The notes below the pieces were generated by a model. That model ran no database searches, was not told where the DNA came from, and saw only the letters and a list, made by a program, of their open reading frames with translations. From contig CAZWIZ010000001.1 of NCBI GenBank assembly GCA_964634385.1, positions 62,001-126,000 of the forward strand: a stretch of DNA of 64,000 nucleotides, written 5' to 3'. Positions 35,665-44,089 of this stretch are shown here, piece by piece (the stretch's first letter is position 1; every line of letters starts with the position of its first letter). The DNA comes from JAFGXW01 sp964634385 (GTDB lineage: Bacteria > Bacillota_I > Bacilli_A > Izemoplasmatales > Izemoplasmataceae). Both the position numbers and the translations under genes were made by a program.

Positions 35665-35850
35665 TTACCAACTTGCTTTTTTTACTCCTGGTATTTGTCC
35701 TTTATAAGCTAATTCACGGAAACAAATACGACATAATTTGAATTTTTTGTAAACCGCATGTGGTCTCCCACAGCGTTCACAACGAGTATATTCTCTTGAA
35801 GAGAATTTTGAACCGCGTTGTTGTTTAACAATCATTGCTTTTTTAGCCAC
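35665..35850 (-). CDS. rpsZ: 30S ribosomal protein S14, zinc type
   Basis: 61 residues, short zinc-ribbon S14 with CERCGR and CRICFR. The zinc form is usual in many Bacillota; no zinc-free paralog is in this window. Confidence 0.97.
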   Translation of the reverse strand: MAKKAMIVKQQRGSKFSSREYTRCERCGRPHAVYKKFKLCRICFRELAYKGQIPGVKKASW

Positions 35851-35861
35851 AGTCAGCCTCC

Positions 35862-36401
35862 TTATTTTTTGAACGGCATACCTAATTGAGTTAATAACTC
35901 TAAACCTTCTAGGTCGGTATTTGCCGTTGTTACTATTACAATATCCATTCCTCTTACTTTGTTAACCTTATCGTAGTTAATTTCAGGGAATATTAATTGT
36001 TCTTTTACACCTAATGTATAATTTCCTCTACCATCAAATGATTTTTTAGAAACTCCTTGAAAGTCTCTAACACGTGGTAAAACAATTGATACTAATTTAT
36101 CTAAAAATTCATACATTCTTTCTCCACGCAATGTTACTTTACAACCAATTGGCATTCCTTCTCTTAATTTAAAATTCGCAATTGATTTTTTAGCTTTTGT
36201 AATAATTGGTTTTTGTCCTGTCAAGATTGTCATTTCATTAACCGCATCATCTAATAATTTAGAATTTGCGATTGCATCACCAACACCCATATTCACAACA
36301 ATTTTATGTACTTTTGGTACTTGCATTATTGATGTATAATTAAACTTTTTTACAAGTTCTTGACGATAAGTATTTAAATAATTTTCTTGTAAGCGATTCA
36401 T
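35862..36401 (-). CDS. rplE: 50S ribosomal protein L5
   Basis: 179 residues; HKIVVNMGVGDAIANSK, GQKPIITKAKKSIANFKLREGMPIG and the end TTANTDLEGLELLTQLGMPFKK are clear. Binds 5S rRNA in the central protuberance. Confidence 0.97.
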   Translation of the reverse strand: MNRLQENYLNTYRQELVKKFNYTSIMQVPKVHKIVVNMGVGDAIANSKLLDDAVNEMTILTGQKPIITKAKKSIANFKLREGMPIGCKVTLRGERMYEFLDKLVSIVLPRVRDFQGVSKKSFDGRGNYTLGVKEQLIFPEINYDKVNKVRGMDIVIVTTANTDLEGLELLTQLGMPFKK

Positions 36402-36420
36402 GTTAAATGCCTCCTTCCGA

Positions 36421-36750
36421 TTAGTCTAAAACCTCACCAGATTTTTTAGAATATCTTACTTTTCTAGTTACTTCTTTTTTTCTTACTGTTTCAGTAATTG
36501 TTTTGTATCCAATTTTTGTAATTCCTGTTTTCTTTTCAAAAAACATAACATTTGATAATTGAATTGGTGCTTCATATTCCATGATTCCACCATCAGGGTT
36601 GTTTTGTGTAGGTTTAGCATGTTTCTTAATAATGTTTACACCTTCGACAATTACCTTGTTAGTTTTAGGATATACTTTTAATACTTTTCCTTCTCTACCA
36701 AGATTTTTACCACTAATAACTTTAACAGTGTCTCCTTTTTTAATCTTCAT
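36421..36750 (-). CDS. rplX: 50S ribosomal protein L24
   Basis: 109 residues with the KOW motif (KKGDTVKVISGKNLGREGKVLKV) near the N-terminus and KKHAKPTQNNPDGGI. Early 50S assembly initiator. Confidence 0.97.
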   Translation of the reverse strand: MKIKKGDTVKVISGKNLGREGKVLKVYPKTNKVIVEGVNIIKKHAKPTQNNPDGGIMEYEAPIQLSNVMFFEKKTGITKIGYKTITETVRKKEVTRKVRYSKKSGEVLD

Positions 36751-36764
36751 AATAACCTCCTACC

Positions 36765-37133
36765 CTAAATTACTTCTGGAGCTAGTGAAACGATTTTCAT
36801 AAATCCTTTTTCACGTAACTCTCTAGCTACTGGTCCGAAAATACGAGTTCCTTGTGGGGACTTGTCATCACGAACGATAACAGCAGCATTATCATCAAAT
36901 TTTATGTATGATCCATCTTTACGACGAACTTCTTTTTTTGTTCTAACTATAACAGCTCTAACAATTTCTCCTTTTTTAACACTTCCACCAGGAGTTGCAT
37001 GTTTAACTGTACATACGATAACATCTCCGATACTAGCGTACTTACGTCCTGTTCCTCCTAAAACCTTAATTGTTAAGACTTCACGAGCTCCAGAGTTATC
37101 TGCTACTTTTAATCTTGATTCTTGTTGAATCAT
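36765..37133 (-). CDS. rplN: 50S ribosomal protein L14
   Basis: 122 residues, exact family length, starting MIQQESRLKVADNSGAREVL. Contacts the 30S subunit at an intersubunit bridge. Confidence 0.97.
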   Translation of the reverse strand: MIQQESRLKVADNSGAREVLTIKVLGGTGRKYASIGDVIVCTVKHATPGGSVKKGEIVRAVIVRTKKEVRRKDGSYIKFDDNAAVIVRDDKSPQGTRIFGPVARELREKGFMKIVSLAPEVI

Positions 37134-37162
37134 ATTAAGAACCTCCTTATTTTAAGCTCTTC

Positions 37163-37423
37163 TTATATTGTTACTTTGGATTCTAAAATTTCTAATAAAC
37201 GGAATCTTTTAGTTTTTGATAATGGTCGAGTTTCTGTTATTTTAACTACATCTCCAATTTTTGCTTGATTCAATTCATCATGAACTGCAAATTTCTTAGA
37301 TTGTTTAACACGTTTACCATATAAACGATGTTTTTTATAAGACTCTACCATTACTGTAATTGTTTTTTCAGTTTTATTTGATACAACAGTACCAGTTAAT
37401 ACTCTTCTACTATTACGTTCCAT
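37163..37423 (-). CDS. rpsQ: 30S ribosomal protein S17
   Basis: 86 residues, OB-fold: RRVLTGTVVSNKTEKTITVMVE and LYGKRVKQSKKFAVHDE. 16S rRNA binder near the 5' domain. Confidence 0.97.
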   Translation of the reverse strand: MERNSRRVLTGTVVSNKTEKTITVMVESYKKHRLYGKRVKQSKKFAVHDELNQAKIGDVVKITETRPLSKTKRFRLLEILESKVTI

Positions 37424-37440
37424 AAGTTTCTCCTCTCGCC

Positions 37441-37629
37441 TTACTCTGTACGTTCATTAAGAACAGTTTTCATACGAGCGATAGCTTTTTTTACTTTTCC
37501 AATACGAGCTGTGTTTTCTAATTGTCCAGTCGCTTGTTGGAAACGAAGATCAAACAATTCTTTTTTAAGATCTACAATTTCATTATTAATTTTCGTAGTG
37601 TCCCATTCTCTAATTTCATTAGCTTTCAT
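37441..37629 (-). CDS. rpmC: 50S ribosomal protein L29
   Basis: 62 residues: MKANEIREWDTTKINNEIVDLKKELFDLRFQQATGQLENTARI. ATG at 37629 is chosen; the upstream GTG codons at 37641-37646 belong to the GTGGTGA ribosome site. Overlaps rplP by 11 bases. Docking site at the exit tunnel. Confidence 0.96.
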   Translation of the reverse strand: MKANEIREWDTTKINNEIVDLKKELFDLRFQQATGQLENTARIGKVKKAIARMKTVLNERTE

Positions 37630-38047
37630 TAGAATCACCACTTTCTCTTTTTAATATTTTCGTTCTAATTGGTAATTTATGTTGAGCTAATCTGAAAGCT
37701 TCTCTTGCAATTTCTTCAGATACTCCACCAATTTCAAACATAATTACATCTTTTTTAACTACTGCCACGAATCCGTCTGGAGAACCTTTCCCAGATCCCA
37801 TTCTTACTTCTAGGGGTTTAGCTGTTTTACCTAAATGTGGGAATATTCTAATCCATACTTGTCCTTGACGTTTCATATATCTTGTCATTGCAATACGTGC
37901 AGCTTCAATTTGGCGATTTGTAATCCAAGCTCCTGTACCAGCAGCTAATCCAAATTCTCCAAAACTAACTGTTGTTCCACCTTTTGCAACACCTTCGAAT
38001 GAAACTCTGTGAGGGCGTCTATATTTAGTTCTTTTTGGTGTTAACAT
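37619..38047 (-). CDS. rplP: 50S ribosomal protein L16
   Basis: 142 residues; MLTPKRTKYRRPHRVSFEG start and RMGSGKGSPDGFVAVVKKDVIMFEIGG. Near the peptidyl transferase centre and A-site tRNA. Its ATG shares one base with the rpsC stop. Confidence 0.97.
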   Translation of the reverse strand: MLTPKRTKYRRPHRVSFEGVAKGGTTVSFGEFGLAAGTGAWITNRQIEAARIAMTRYMKRQGQVWIRIFPHLGKTAKPLEVRMGSGKGSPDGFVAVVKKDVIMFEIGGVSEEIAREAFRLAQHKLPIRTKILKRESGDSNES

Positions 38048-38700
38048 TATTTAGTCCCTCCTCTTTTTTTAGCAGGTAGGATTTCTCCTTTATAGATCCA
38101 TACTTTAATTCCTAATTTACCGTATGTAGTTGTAGCTTCTGCAGCAGCATAATCGATATTAGCACGTAATGTATGTAACGGTACATTTCCATCACTATAT
38201 CCTTCACTTCTTGCCATTTCTGCTCCACCAAGACGACCTGAAACTAAAGTTTTACATCCTCTAGCTCCCGCTCTCATAGCTCTTTGAATAGCCATTTTTT
38301 GAACGCGTCTAAATGATGCTCTATTTTCTAATTGTGAAGCCATAGATCTAGCTACTAATAATGCATCAACTTCTGGTCTTTTAATTTCTTTTACATTTAG
38401 AAATATATCTTTACCTGTTAATTTTTTTAATTTAGCAACAACTTCATTTTTAATACTACCTTCACGACCAATAACCATTCCTGGTTTAGCCGTATTAACC
38501 GTAATACTAACTCTGTTTTTACTTCTTTCAATTTCAACTCTTGAAACTGCTGAATTTACATAAACTTCTTCTAAAACTTTACGAATTCTTAAATCTTCAT
38601 GTAGTAAATCAGCAACGTCATTCTTATCAGCATACCAACGAGAATCCCAATCTCTATTAATTCCAACTCGTAGTCCTACAGGACTTACTTTTTGACCCAT
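38047..38700 (-). CDS. rpsC: 30S ribosomal protein S3
   Basis: 217 residues: MGQKVSPVGLRVGINRDWDS, KH domain with VNTAKPGMVIGREGS (GxxG loop region), and C-terminal GRLGGAEMARSE. Part of the mRNA entry helicase. Confidence 0.97.
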   Translation of the reverse strand: MGQKVSPVGLRVGINRDWDSRWYADKNDVADLLHEDLRIRKVLEEVYVNSAVSRVEIERSKNRVSITVNTAKPGMVIGREGSIKNEVVAKLKKLTGKDIFLNVKEIKRPEVDALLVARSMASQLENRASFRRVQKMAIQRAMRAGARGCKTLVSGRLGGAEMARSEGYSDGNVPLHTLRANIDYAAAEATTTYGKLGIKVWIYKGEILPAKKRGGTK

Positions 38701-38713
38701 GTGATTCCCTCCT

Positions 38714-39052
38714 TTACTCTTTCTCAGCCACTACAACAGTAGTATGACTAGTTCTTTTTAAGATTTGTGTTGCTCTACCTTGAGCTCTTGGTCTAAATCT
38801 TTTTAATGTAGGACCTTCTCCTACAAACACTTCTTTAACATATAAGTTTTCAACATCCATATTATAATTATGTTCTGCATTAGCTACTGCTGATTTTAAA
38901 ATCTTTTCAACAACTGGTGATGCAGCTCTTGGAGTTAATCTTAGTATTGCAAATGCTTCTCCGACGTCTTTACCTCTAATTAAATCGATAACTAATTTTA
39001 CTTTACGAGAAGATATGCGTACCATTTTTGCTTGTGCTCTAGATTCCATCAT
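38714..39052 (-). CDS. rplV: 50S ribosomal protein L22
   Basis: 112 residues; AQAKMVRISSRKVKLVIDLIRG and the tunnel hairpin region RPRAQGRATQILKRTSHTTVVV. Two ATG codons in tandem; the second (39049) is better spaced from GAGGG, giving one residue less. Confidence 0.96.
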   Translation of the reverse strand: MMESRAQAKMVRISSRKVKLVIDLIRGKDVGEAFAILRLTPRAASPVVEKILKSAVANAEHNYNMDVENLYVKEVFVGEGPTLKRFRPRAQGRATQILKRTSHTTVVVAEKE

Positions 39053-39059
39053 ATTCCCT

Positions 39060-39341
39060 CTACTTTCTTTTAGCTTTCTTATCTTTAGAAGCTTGTCCTT
39101 TAGTTGATCTAGTAGGAGCGAACTCTCCTAATTTATGACCTACCATATCTTCTTGCACGTATACTGGAATATGTTCTCTCCCATTATATACAGCAATTGT
39201 ATGACCTACAAATTGTGGAAAAATAGTAGATCTACGTGACCAAGTTTGAATAACTTTTTTCTTTTTTTCTTCGTTTAATTTTTCAACTTTTTTCATTAAA
39301 TGTTCGTCACAGAATGGACCTTTTTTAATTGAACGTGCCAT
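39060..39341 (-). CDS. rpsS: 30S ribosomal protein S19
   Basis: 93 residues: MARSIKKGPFCDEHLMKKVEKL and MVGHKLGEFAPTR. 30S head, pairs with S13. TAG stop. Confidence 0.97.
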   Translation of the reverse strand: MARSIKKGPFCDEHLMKKVEKLNEEKKKKVIQTWSRRSTIFPQFVGHTIAVYNGREHIPVYVQEDMVGHKLGEFAPTRSTKGQASKDKKAKRK

Positions 39342-39358
39342 GAATGAGTTCCTCCTCT

Positions 39359-40186
39359 CTATTTCTTACGTCTAACAATCATTTTATTGCTAGCTTTATT
39401 TCTTTTTCTAGTTTTTAATCCTAATGCTGGTTTACCCCAAGGTGTTACAGGGTTTTTACGACCGATTGGTTGACGCCCTTCTCCACCACCATGAGGATGG
39501 TCTACTGGGTTCATTACACTACCTCTAACAGTAGGTCTAATTCCCATATGACGTGTTCTTCCGGCTTTTCCAATATTAACTAATCCGTGGAATTCGTTTC
39601 CTACTTCACCGATAGTAGCACGACAAGTTCCTAGGATTCTTCTTACTTCACCACTTACCAATCTAACTAGTACGTATTTTTCTTCACGTCCTAAGATTTG
39701 AGCTCGTGCTCCTGCAGAGCGAACTAATTGTCCACCTTTTCCAGGGTGCAATTCAATATTATGAATTACTATCCCTACAGGGATTTTCATAATCGGTAAA
39801 GCATTACCAACTATAATATCTGCTTTTTCTCCTGATTCAATAACCATTCCTACTTTTAATCCTTTTGGAGCAATGATATATTTTTTCTCTCCATCAGCAT
39901 AATGAATTAATGCGATATTAGCTGAACGATTTGGATCGTATTCAATAGTAGCTACTTTTCCAGGGATATTGTCTTTATTTCTTTTAAAGTCGATGATACG
40001 GTATTTTCTCTTAGCTCCACCACCTTGATGACGAACTGTGATTTTACCTTGGTTGTTTCGACCTGACTTTTTATTTAATTTTGTTAAAAGAGATTTTTCA
40101 GGTATATCTGTAGTAATCTCAGCATAATCTAATTTAGTCATATGTCTTAAACCAGGTGTCGTCGGCTTATATTTCTTTAAAGCCAT
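39359..40186 (-). CDS. rplB: 50S ribosomal protein L2
   Basis: 275 residues; YKPTTPGLRHMTKLDY start and the peptidyl-transferase-associated segment VMNPVDHPHGGGEGR with the conserved His. One of the most conserved 50S proteins. Full length. Confidence 0.98.
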   Translation of the reverse strand: MALKKYKPTTPGLRHMTKLDYAEITTDIPEKSLLTKLNKKSGRNNQGKITVRHQGGGAKRKYRIIDFKRNKDNIPGKVATIEYDPNRSANIALIHYADGEKKYIIAPKGLKVGMVIESGEKADIIVGNALPIMKIPVGIVIHNIELHPGKGGQLVRSAGARAQILGREEKYVLVRLVSGEVRRILGTCRATIGEVGNEFHGLVNIGKAGRTRHMGIRPTVRGSVMNPVDHPHGGGEGRQPIGRKNPVTPWGKPALGLKTRKRNKASNKMIVRRKK

Positions 40187-40208
40187 AATGATAACCTCCT
40201 ATTTTTTA

Positions 40209-40493
40209 CTATGCTTCAAACATTTCGATTTTATCGCCTTTAGCTAATTTTACAATTGCTTTAGTGACGTTTGGTTTAAAGCCCGAATGTTGTCCTACTC
40301 TTTTTAATTTAGGAGTAGTATTAATTTTATTTACTTTCACTACTTTTACATTAAACAATTCTTCAATCGCTCTAGCAATTTGAATTTTATTAGCTTTTTT
40401 CTCAACACTAAATGTGTATTTGTTTTCATTTTCAACTAATAACATTGTTTTTTCAGTAATGATAGGGCGTTTGATAATTTCAGATGATAACAT
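40209..40493 (-). CDS. rplW: 50S ribosomal protein L23
   Basis: 94 residues: IIKRPIITEKTMLLVENENKYTFSVEKKANK. Exit-tunnel rim, docking site for trigger factor and SRP. Its ATG shares one base with the rplD stop. Confidence 0.97.
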   Translation of the reverse strand: MLSSEIIKRPIITEKTMLLVENENKYTFSVEKKANKIQIARAIEELFNVKVVKVNKINTTPKLKRVGQHSGFKPNVTKAIVKLAKGDKIEMFEA

Positions 40494-41116
40494 TATCTAA
40501 GCACCTCCTCATATAATTTAACAGCGTCTGCTGTCATAACTAATGTTTTATAAATCATTAATTCATATACACTAGCGTGGCTTACTGTTGTTACAGTTAC
40601 ACCCGGAATGTTTCTAGCTGATAAAGCAACTACTTCATCATTGTTAGGTAAAATAACCATAACTTTACCATTAACTTTTAAACTATTTAATATTTCAACC
40701 ATTCCTTTTGTTTGAATTGATTCTAAAACTATTTTATCTAATACCATTAAACTGTCTTCTTTAAGATGAGAAGATAAAACAGATTTTAATGCTAAACGAC
40801 GAACTTTTTTGTTTACTTTCATTGAGTAATCTCTTGGTGTAGGACCAAATACAGTTCCTCCACCTACCCATACTGGTGATCTTGTTGATCCACTTCTAGC
40901 GCGTCCAGTTCCTTTTTGTTTCCAAGGTTTACGTCCACCACCACGTACTTCAGCACGAGTTTTTGTTTTATGTGTTCCTTGACGCATTGCAGCTCTTTGA
41001 GCTTTAATTACATCAAATACAACTTGTTGGTTTGGCTCAACAGCAAAAACCGAATCACTTAATTCAATTTTTCCAATGTTTTCCCCAGTTTGATTCAACA
41101 ATGCAATCTTTGGCAT
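40493..41116 (-). CDS. rplD: 50S ribosomal protein L4
   Basis: 207 residues with the tunnel loop RGGGRKPWKQKGTGRARSGS. In many bacteria L4 also represses the S10 operon by binding its leader; a structured leader is present here at about 42215-42310, so this role is possible. Confidence 0.97.
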   Translation of the reverse strand: MPKIALLNQTGENIGKIELSDSVFAVEPNQQVVFDVIKAQRAAMRQGTHKTKTRAEVRGGGRKPWKQKGTGRARSGSTRSPVWVGGGTVFGPTPRDYSMKVNKKVRRLALKSVLSSHLKEDSLMVLDKIVLESIQTKGMVEILNSLKVNGKVMVILPNNDEVVALSARNIPGVTVTTVSHASVYELMIYKTLVMTADAVKLYEEVLR

Positions 41117-41141
41117 TTTAAATCCTCCTTTCAGATAAGAA

Positions 41142-41855
41142 TTATTCTAAAGCTTCTTCAGCTGTGTTTTCTACTTGTGTTTCTTCTTTTGAAATAACGT
41201 AGTTAGCTGGGTTTAAAGGTTTAATTGCACTAGTTTTAACACCACGTTTTACTACTACAACACCTTTTTTAGGTCCAGGCACTGAACCCTTGATTAATAA
41301 AATGTTTCTTTCTAAATCAATTTTAATAATTTCAAGATTTTGAATAGTTACTGTTTCAACTCCCATATGTCCAGGTAAATTTTTACCTTTTCTTACATGG
41401 TTTGGATCGATAGATCCCATTGAACCAGGACGTCTGTGATAATGAGATCCATGTCCCATTGGTCCACGATGTTGATTATGACGTTTAATGTTTCCTTGGA
41501 ATCCTTTACCTTTTGAAGTTCCAGTAACATCAACTATTTCGCCTTCTTCAAATATATTTACCCTAATCTCTTGACCTACTTCGAAATTACTTAACTCTGT
41601 TCCGGCAATTTCTTTTAAGTAGCGCTTAGGTTTTGAATTAGATTTTGCAAAATGTCCTAATTCTGGCTTATTTGCTAATTTAACTCTTTTGTCAACGAAG
41701 CCTAACTGTACTGCTTCGTATCCATCATTTTCAATAGTTTTCTTTTGTAGAACAACATTTGGGTCACAACTTACAACTGTTACAGGTATTAAAATACCAT
41801 CTTCGTTAAATATTTGTGTCATCCCCACTTTTGTTCCTAAGATACCTTTGGCCAT
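41142..41855 (-). CDS. rplC: 50S ribosomal protein L3
   Basis: 237 residues, somewhat longer than the usual 205-210 owing to an acidic C-terminal tail (SKEETQVENTAEEALE). Core motifs KGILGTKVGMTQIF and RHNQHRGPMGHGSHYHRRPGSMG are intact. First-step 23S binder in 50S assembly. Confidence 0.97.
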   Translation of the reverse strand: MAKGILGTKVGMTQIFNEDGILIPVTVVSCDPNVVLQKKTIENDGYEAVQLGFVDKRVKLANKPELGHFAKSNSKPKRYLKEIAGTELSNFEVGQEIRVNIFEEGEIVDVTGTSKGKGFQGNIKRHNQHRGPMGHGSHYHRRPGSMGSIDPNHVRKGKNLPGHMGVETVTIQNLEIIKIDLERNILLIKGSVPGPKKGVVVVKRGVKTSAIKPLNPANYVISKEETQVENTAEEALE

Positions 41856-41871
41856 GAGTACACCTCCTAAT

Positions 41872-42177
41872 TTATTTTAATATAATGTCTACACCTGACG
41901 GTAAATCCAAGTGCATTAAGCTGTCGATAGTAGCCGGAGTTGGATCCGTTATATCGATAAGACGTTTATGTGTACGTCTTTCAAATTGTTCACGAGAAGT
42001 TTTGTTTACATGAACACTTCTTAAAATCGTAAAAATTTCTTTTTCTGTTGGTAATGGAATAGGGCCTGATATTTTCGCCCCCGTTTTTCTAGCTGTTTCT
42101 ACGATTTTTGCTGCAGATTGATCTAATAATCTATGATCATATGATTTCAATCTAATTCTAATTCTTTGACTTGCCAT
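41872..42177 (-). CDS. rpsJ: 30S ribosomal protein S10
   Basis: 101 residues, family length: RIRIRLKSYDHRLLDQSAAKIVETARKTGA and HVNKTSREQFERRTHKRLIDI. First gene of the operon; also the NusE transcription antitermination factor. GAAAGGAGGAAA lies just before ATG. Confidence 0.97.
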   Translation of the reverse strand: MASQRIRIRLKSYDHRLLDQSAAKIVETARKTGAKISGPIPLPTEKEIFTILRSVHVNKTSREQFERRTHKRLIDITDPTPATIDSLMHLDLPSGVDIILK

Positions 42178-42204
42178 ATTTTATTTCCTCCTTTCGCCTA
42201 TATT

Positions 42205-42312
42205 GATATATAGACTTGCTCGGTGTGAATTACCTAACACACATTACCAAGACAACGCCTCTCGGTGTGTCAGCAACCTCCCACTTCGTAGCCTGACTCT
42301 GGCGTGAGTCTT
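42205..42312 (-). ncRNA. Structured leader RNA of the S10 operon
   Basis: Between promoter and rpsJ the transcript is GC-richer than its surroundings and folds: a GACTC/GAGTC hairpin first, then CTGACACAC pairing with GTGTGTTAG (9 bp with one wobble) around an inner CGAGA/TCTTG stem. Similar leaders bind L4 in other bacteria (S10-operon autoregulation). Sequence resemblance to a specific Rfam class cannot be tested here. Confidence 0.65.
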
Positions 42313-42316
42313 GACT

Positions 42317-42345
42317 ATAATATCAAAAAAAAAGATGTTATGCAA
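42317..42345 (-). promoter_or_regulatory. Main promoter of the S10-spc-alpha operon
   Basis: TTGCAT (42345-42340), 17-base spacer, TATTAT (42322-42317). Strong match just ahead of the leader. Confidence 0.85.
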
Positions 42346-42539
42346 GACATTTGTTATTTTTTTTTAAAACCTTTTATCCTTATAATATATATAGGTAAAT
42401 ATAACTCTTCAAAACATCTATTTAATCCTTTATTAAACAATATTCTATTTAAATAAAAATATATTAAAATTTAAGTTAATTAATACTTTTAATTATTTAT
42501 TACAATATGATAAAATGTAAATATAAATGGGGTGAACCT

Positions 42540-43178
42540 ATGAAACTTCACGATTGCAAGTTATTTAAAAATACAAAAATAAATATTGATGAAATTAAAA
42601 TATATAATTATCCTAGTAATTACTTTTTTGCTTTAGAATCTGATATTAGCAAGGCTATCGGGATTGTTCTTGAAGGGCGTATATTAGTGAAAACTTATTC
42701 TCTTAGCGGGAATAATTTTACACTAAACACTATTGAAACAGGAGATATTTTTGGTGATATTTTATTGTTTTCAGATGAATATAAAACATTTCCAGGAAAT
42801 TTAATTACGCAAAACGAAACAAAGATAGCTCTTATATCGAACGAAATATTTACAAAATTTTTGTTTAATGATAATATATTTCTACAAAACTTTCTAAAAA
42901 TTATAAGCAATAAATCTTACGCTCTCAATTATAAAAATAGATTACTTGGACAAGATTCAGTTAGGGATAAAATATTATTTTATTTACTTCGTCAAAAAAG
43001 AATTCAAAAAAATAATGTCATAAAATTGAATATGACAAAAGAAGAATTAGCTAATCAATTATTTATTCAAAGACCTTCACTTAGTAGAGAGCTTATAAAA
43101 ATGAAAAATGATGGTTTAATTGATTATGATAGATATACAATTACCCTAAAAAATAAGGCTAGTTCAAAATTGAACTAA
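42540..43178 (+). CDS. Crp/Fnr-family transcriptional regulator
   Basis: 212 residues. The N-terminal cupin-like sensor domain covers about 15-125 (AIGIVLEGRILVKTYSLSGNNFTLNTIETGDIFGDILLF) and the C-terminal winged helix reads TKEELANQLFIQRPSLSRELIKMKNDGLI. Only one Cys in the N-terminus, so no FNR-type iron-sulfur cluster is expected; ligand unknown. ATG at 42540 follows GGGGTGA; an upstream ATG at 42507 is less likely since TATGATAAAAT there looks like its -10 region. Tail-to-tail with arcC, with stops overlapping 4 bases; resembles ArcR-type regulators found next to arginine deiminase genes. Confidence 0.85.
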   Translation: MKLHDCKLFKNTKINIDEIKIYNYPSNYFFALESDISKAIGIVLEGRILVKTYSLSGNNFTLNTIETGDIFGDILLFSDEYKTFPGNLITQNETKIALISNEIFTKFLFNDNIFLQNFLKIISNKSYALNYKNRLLGQDSVRDKILFYLLRQKRIQKNNVIKLNMTKEELANQLFIQRPSLSRELIKMKNDGLIDYDRYTITLKNKASSKLN

Positions 43179-44089
43179 CCTTTTATTATTGTTCCTGCTT
43201 TTAAATTAAATGCTGCTTCAGCATTGTCCAATGATGCAATTACTGCTATTTTATTATTTTTCGCAAAAGAAATTGAAGCTTTTATCTTAGGCAACATTGA
43301 TCCTTCGGCAAATTGTTTTTCTTTTATTAATTTCTCTAATCTTTCAATTGATACCTTATATAACGCTTCTTCATTATCCTTCCCAAAATTAATATATACA
43401 TTATCTACTGCAGTAAGAATAACAAGAATGTCTGCATCAATAATTTCAGCTAATTTTGCAGAGGCATTATCTTTATCGATAACAGCCGGAACCCCTTGTA
43501 ATATATTATCTTTTTTTATAACTGGAATTCCTCCCCCACCAACAGTTATAACAATATGATTGTCTTTTAATAATGTTTTAATCATTTCTTTTTCTTTGAC
43601 ATCTATTGGCATTGGACTAGGTACAACTCGACGATACCCTCTTCCAGAATCTTCAATCATGTTATACCCCATTGATTTTTCTAATTTATGTGCCTGTTCT
43701 AAAGAATAAAAACTTCCAATAGGCTTTGTAGGATGATTAAATGCAGGATCATTTTCATTGACAATTACTTGCGTGACAATAGCTGCGATAGATTTATCTA
43801 TTTTTTGTTTTGAAAGTTCATTTCCTATTGAGTTTTGTAAATGATATCCAATATAACCCTGACTCATTGCTCCGCATTCAGGAAAAGGCATATTTGGTGT
43901 TGATGATGATTCTGAAAATGCTAAATTAATCATTCCAACTTGTGGTCCATTTCCATGGGCAATAACTATTTCGTGACCATCTTTAATTAATTCCACAATA
44001 TGAACTGCGATATTTTTTAATAATTCTTTTTGTTCTTCAGGATTTTTGCCTAATGCATTCCCACCTAAGCTAACTACTATTCTACTCAT
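43175..44089 (-). CDS. arcC: Carbamate kinase
   Basis: 304 residues from ATG 44089 (a GTG at 44098 overlaps the AGGTGA ribosome site). Amino-acid-kinase fold with SLGGNALG, AHGNGPQVG and VGGGGIPV. Makes ATP from carbamoyl phosphate and ADP, releasing CO2 and NH3: the energy step of the arginine deiminase pathway. Overlaps arcB by 8 bases (ATGAGTAG). Last gene of the arginine/ornithine operon. No terminator is apparent before the convergent regulator. Confidence 0.95.
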   Translation of the reverse strand: MSRIVVSLGGNALGKNPEEQKELLKNIAVHIVELIKDGHEIVIAHGNGPQVGMINLAFSESSSTPNMPFPECGAMSQGYIGYHLQNSIGNELSKQKIDKSIAAIVTQVIVNENDPAFNHPTKPIGSFYSLEQAHKLEKSMGYNMIEDSGRGYRRVVPSPMPIDVKEKEMIKTLLKDNHIVITVGGGGIPVIKKDNILQGVPAVIDKDNASAKLAEIIDADILVILTAVDNVYINFGKDNEEALYKVSIERLEKLIKEKQFAEGSMLPKIKASISFAKNNKIAVIASLDNAEAAFNLKAGTIIKG

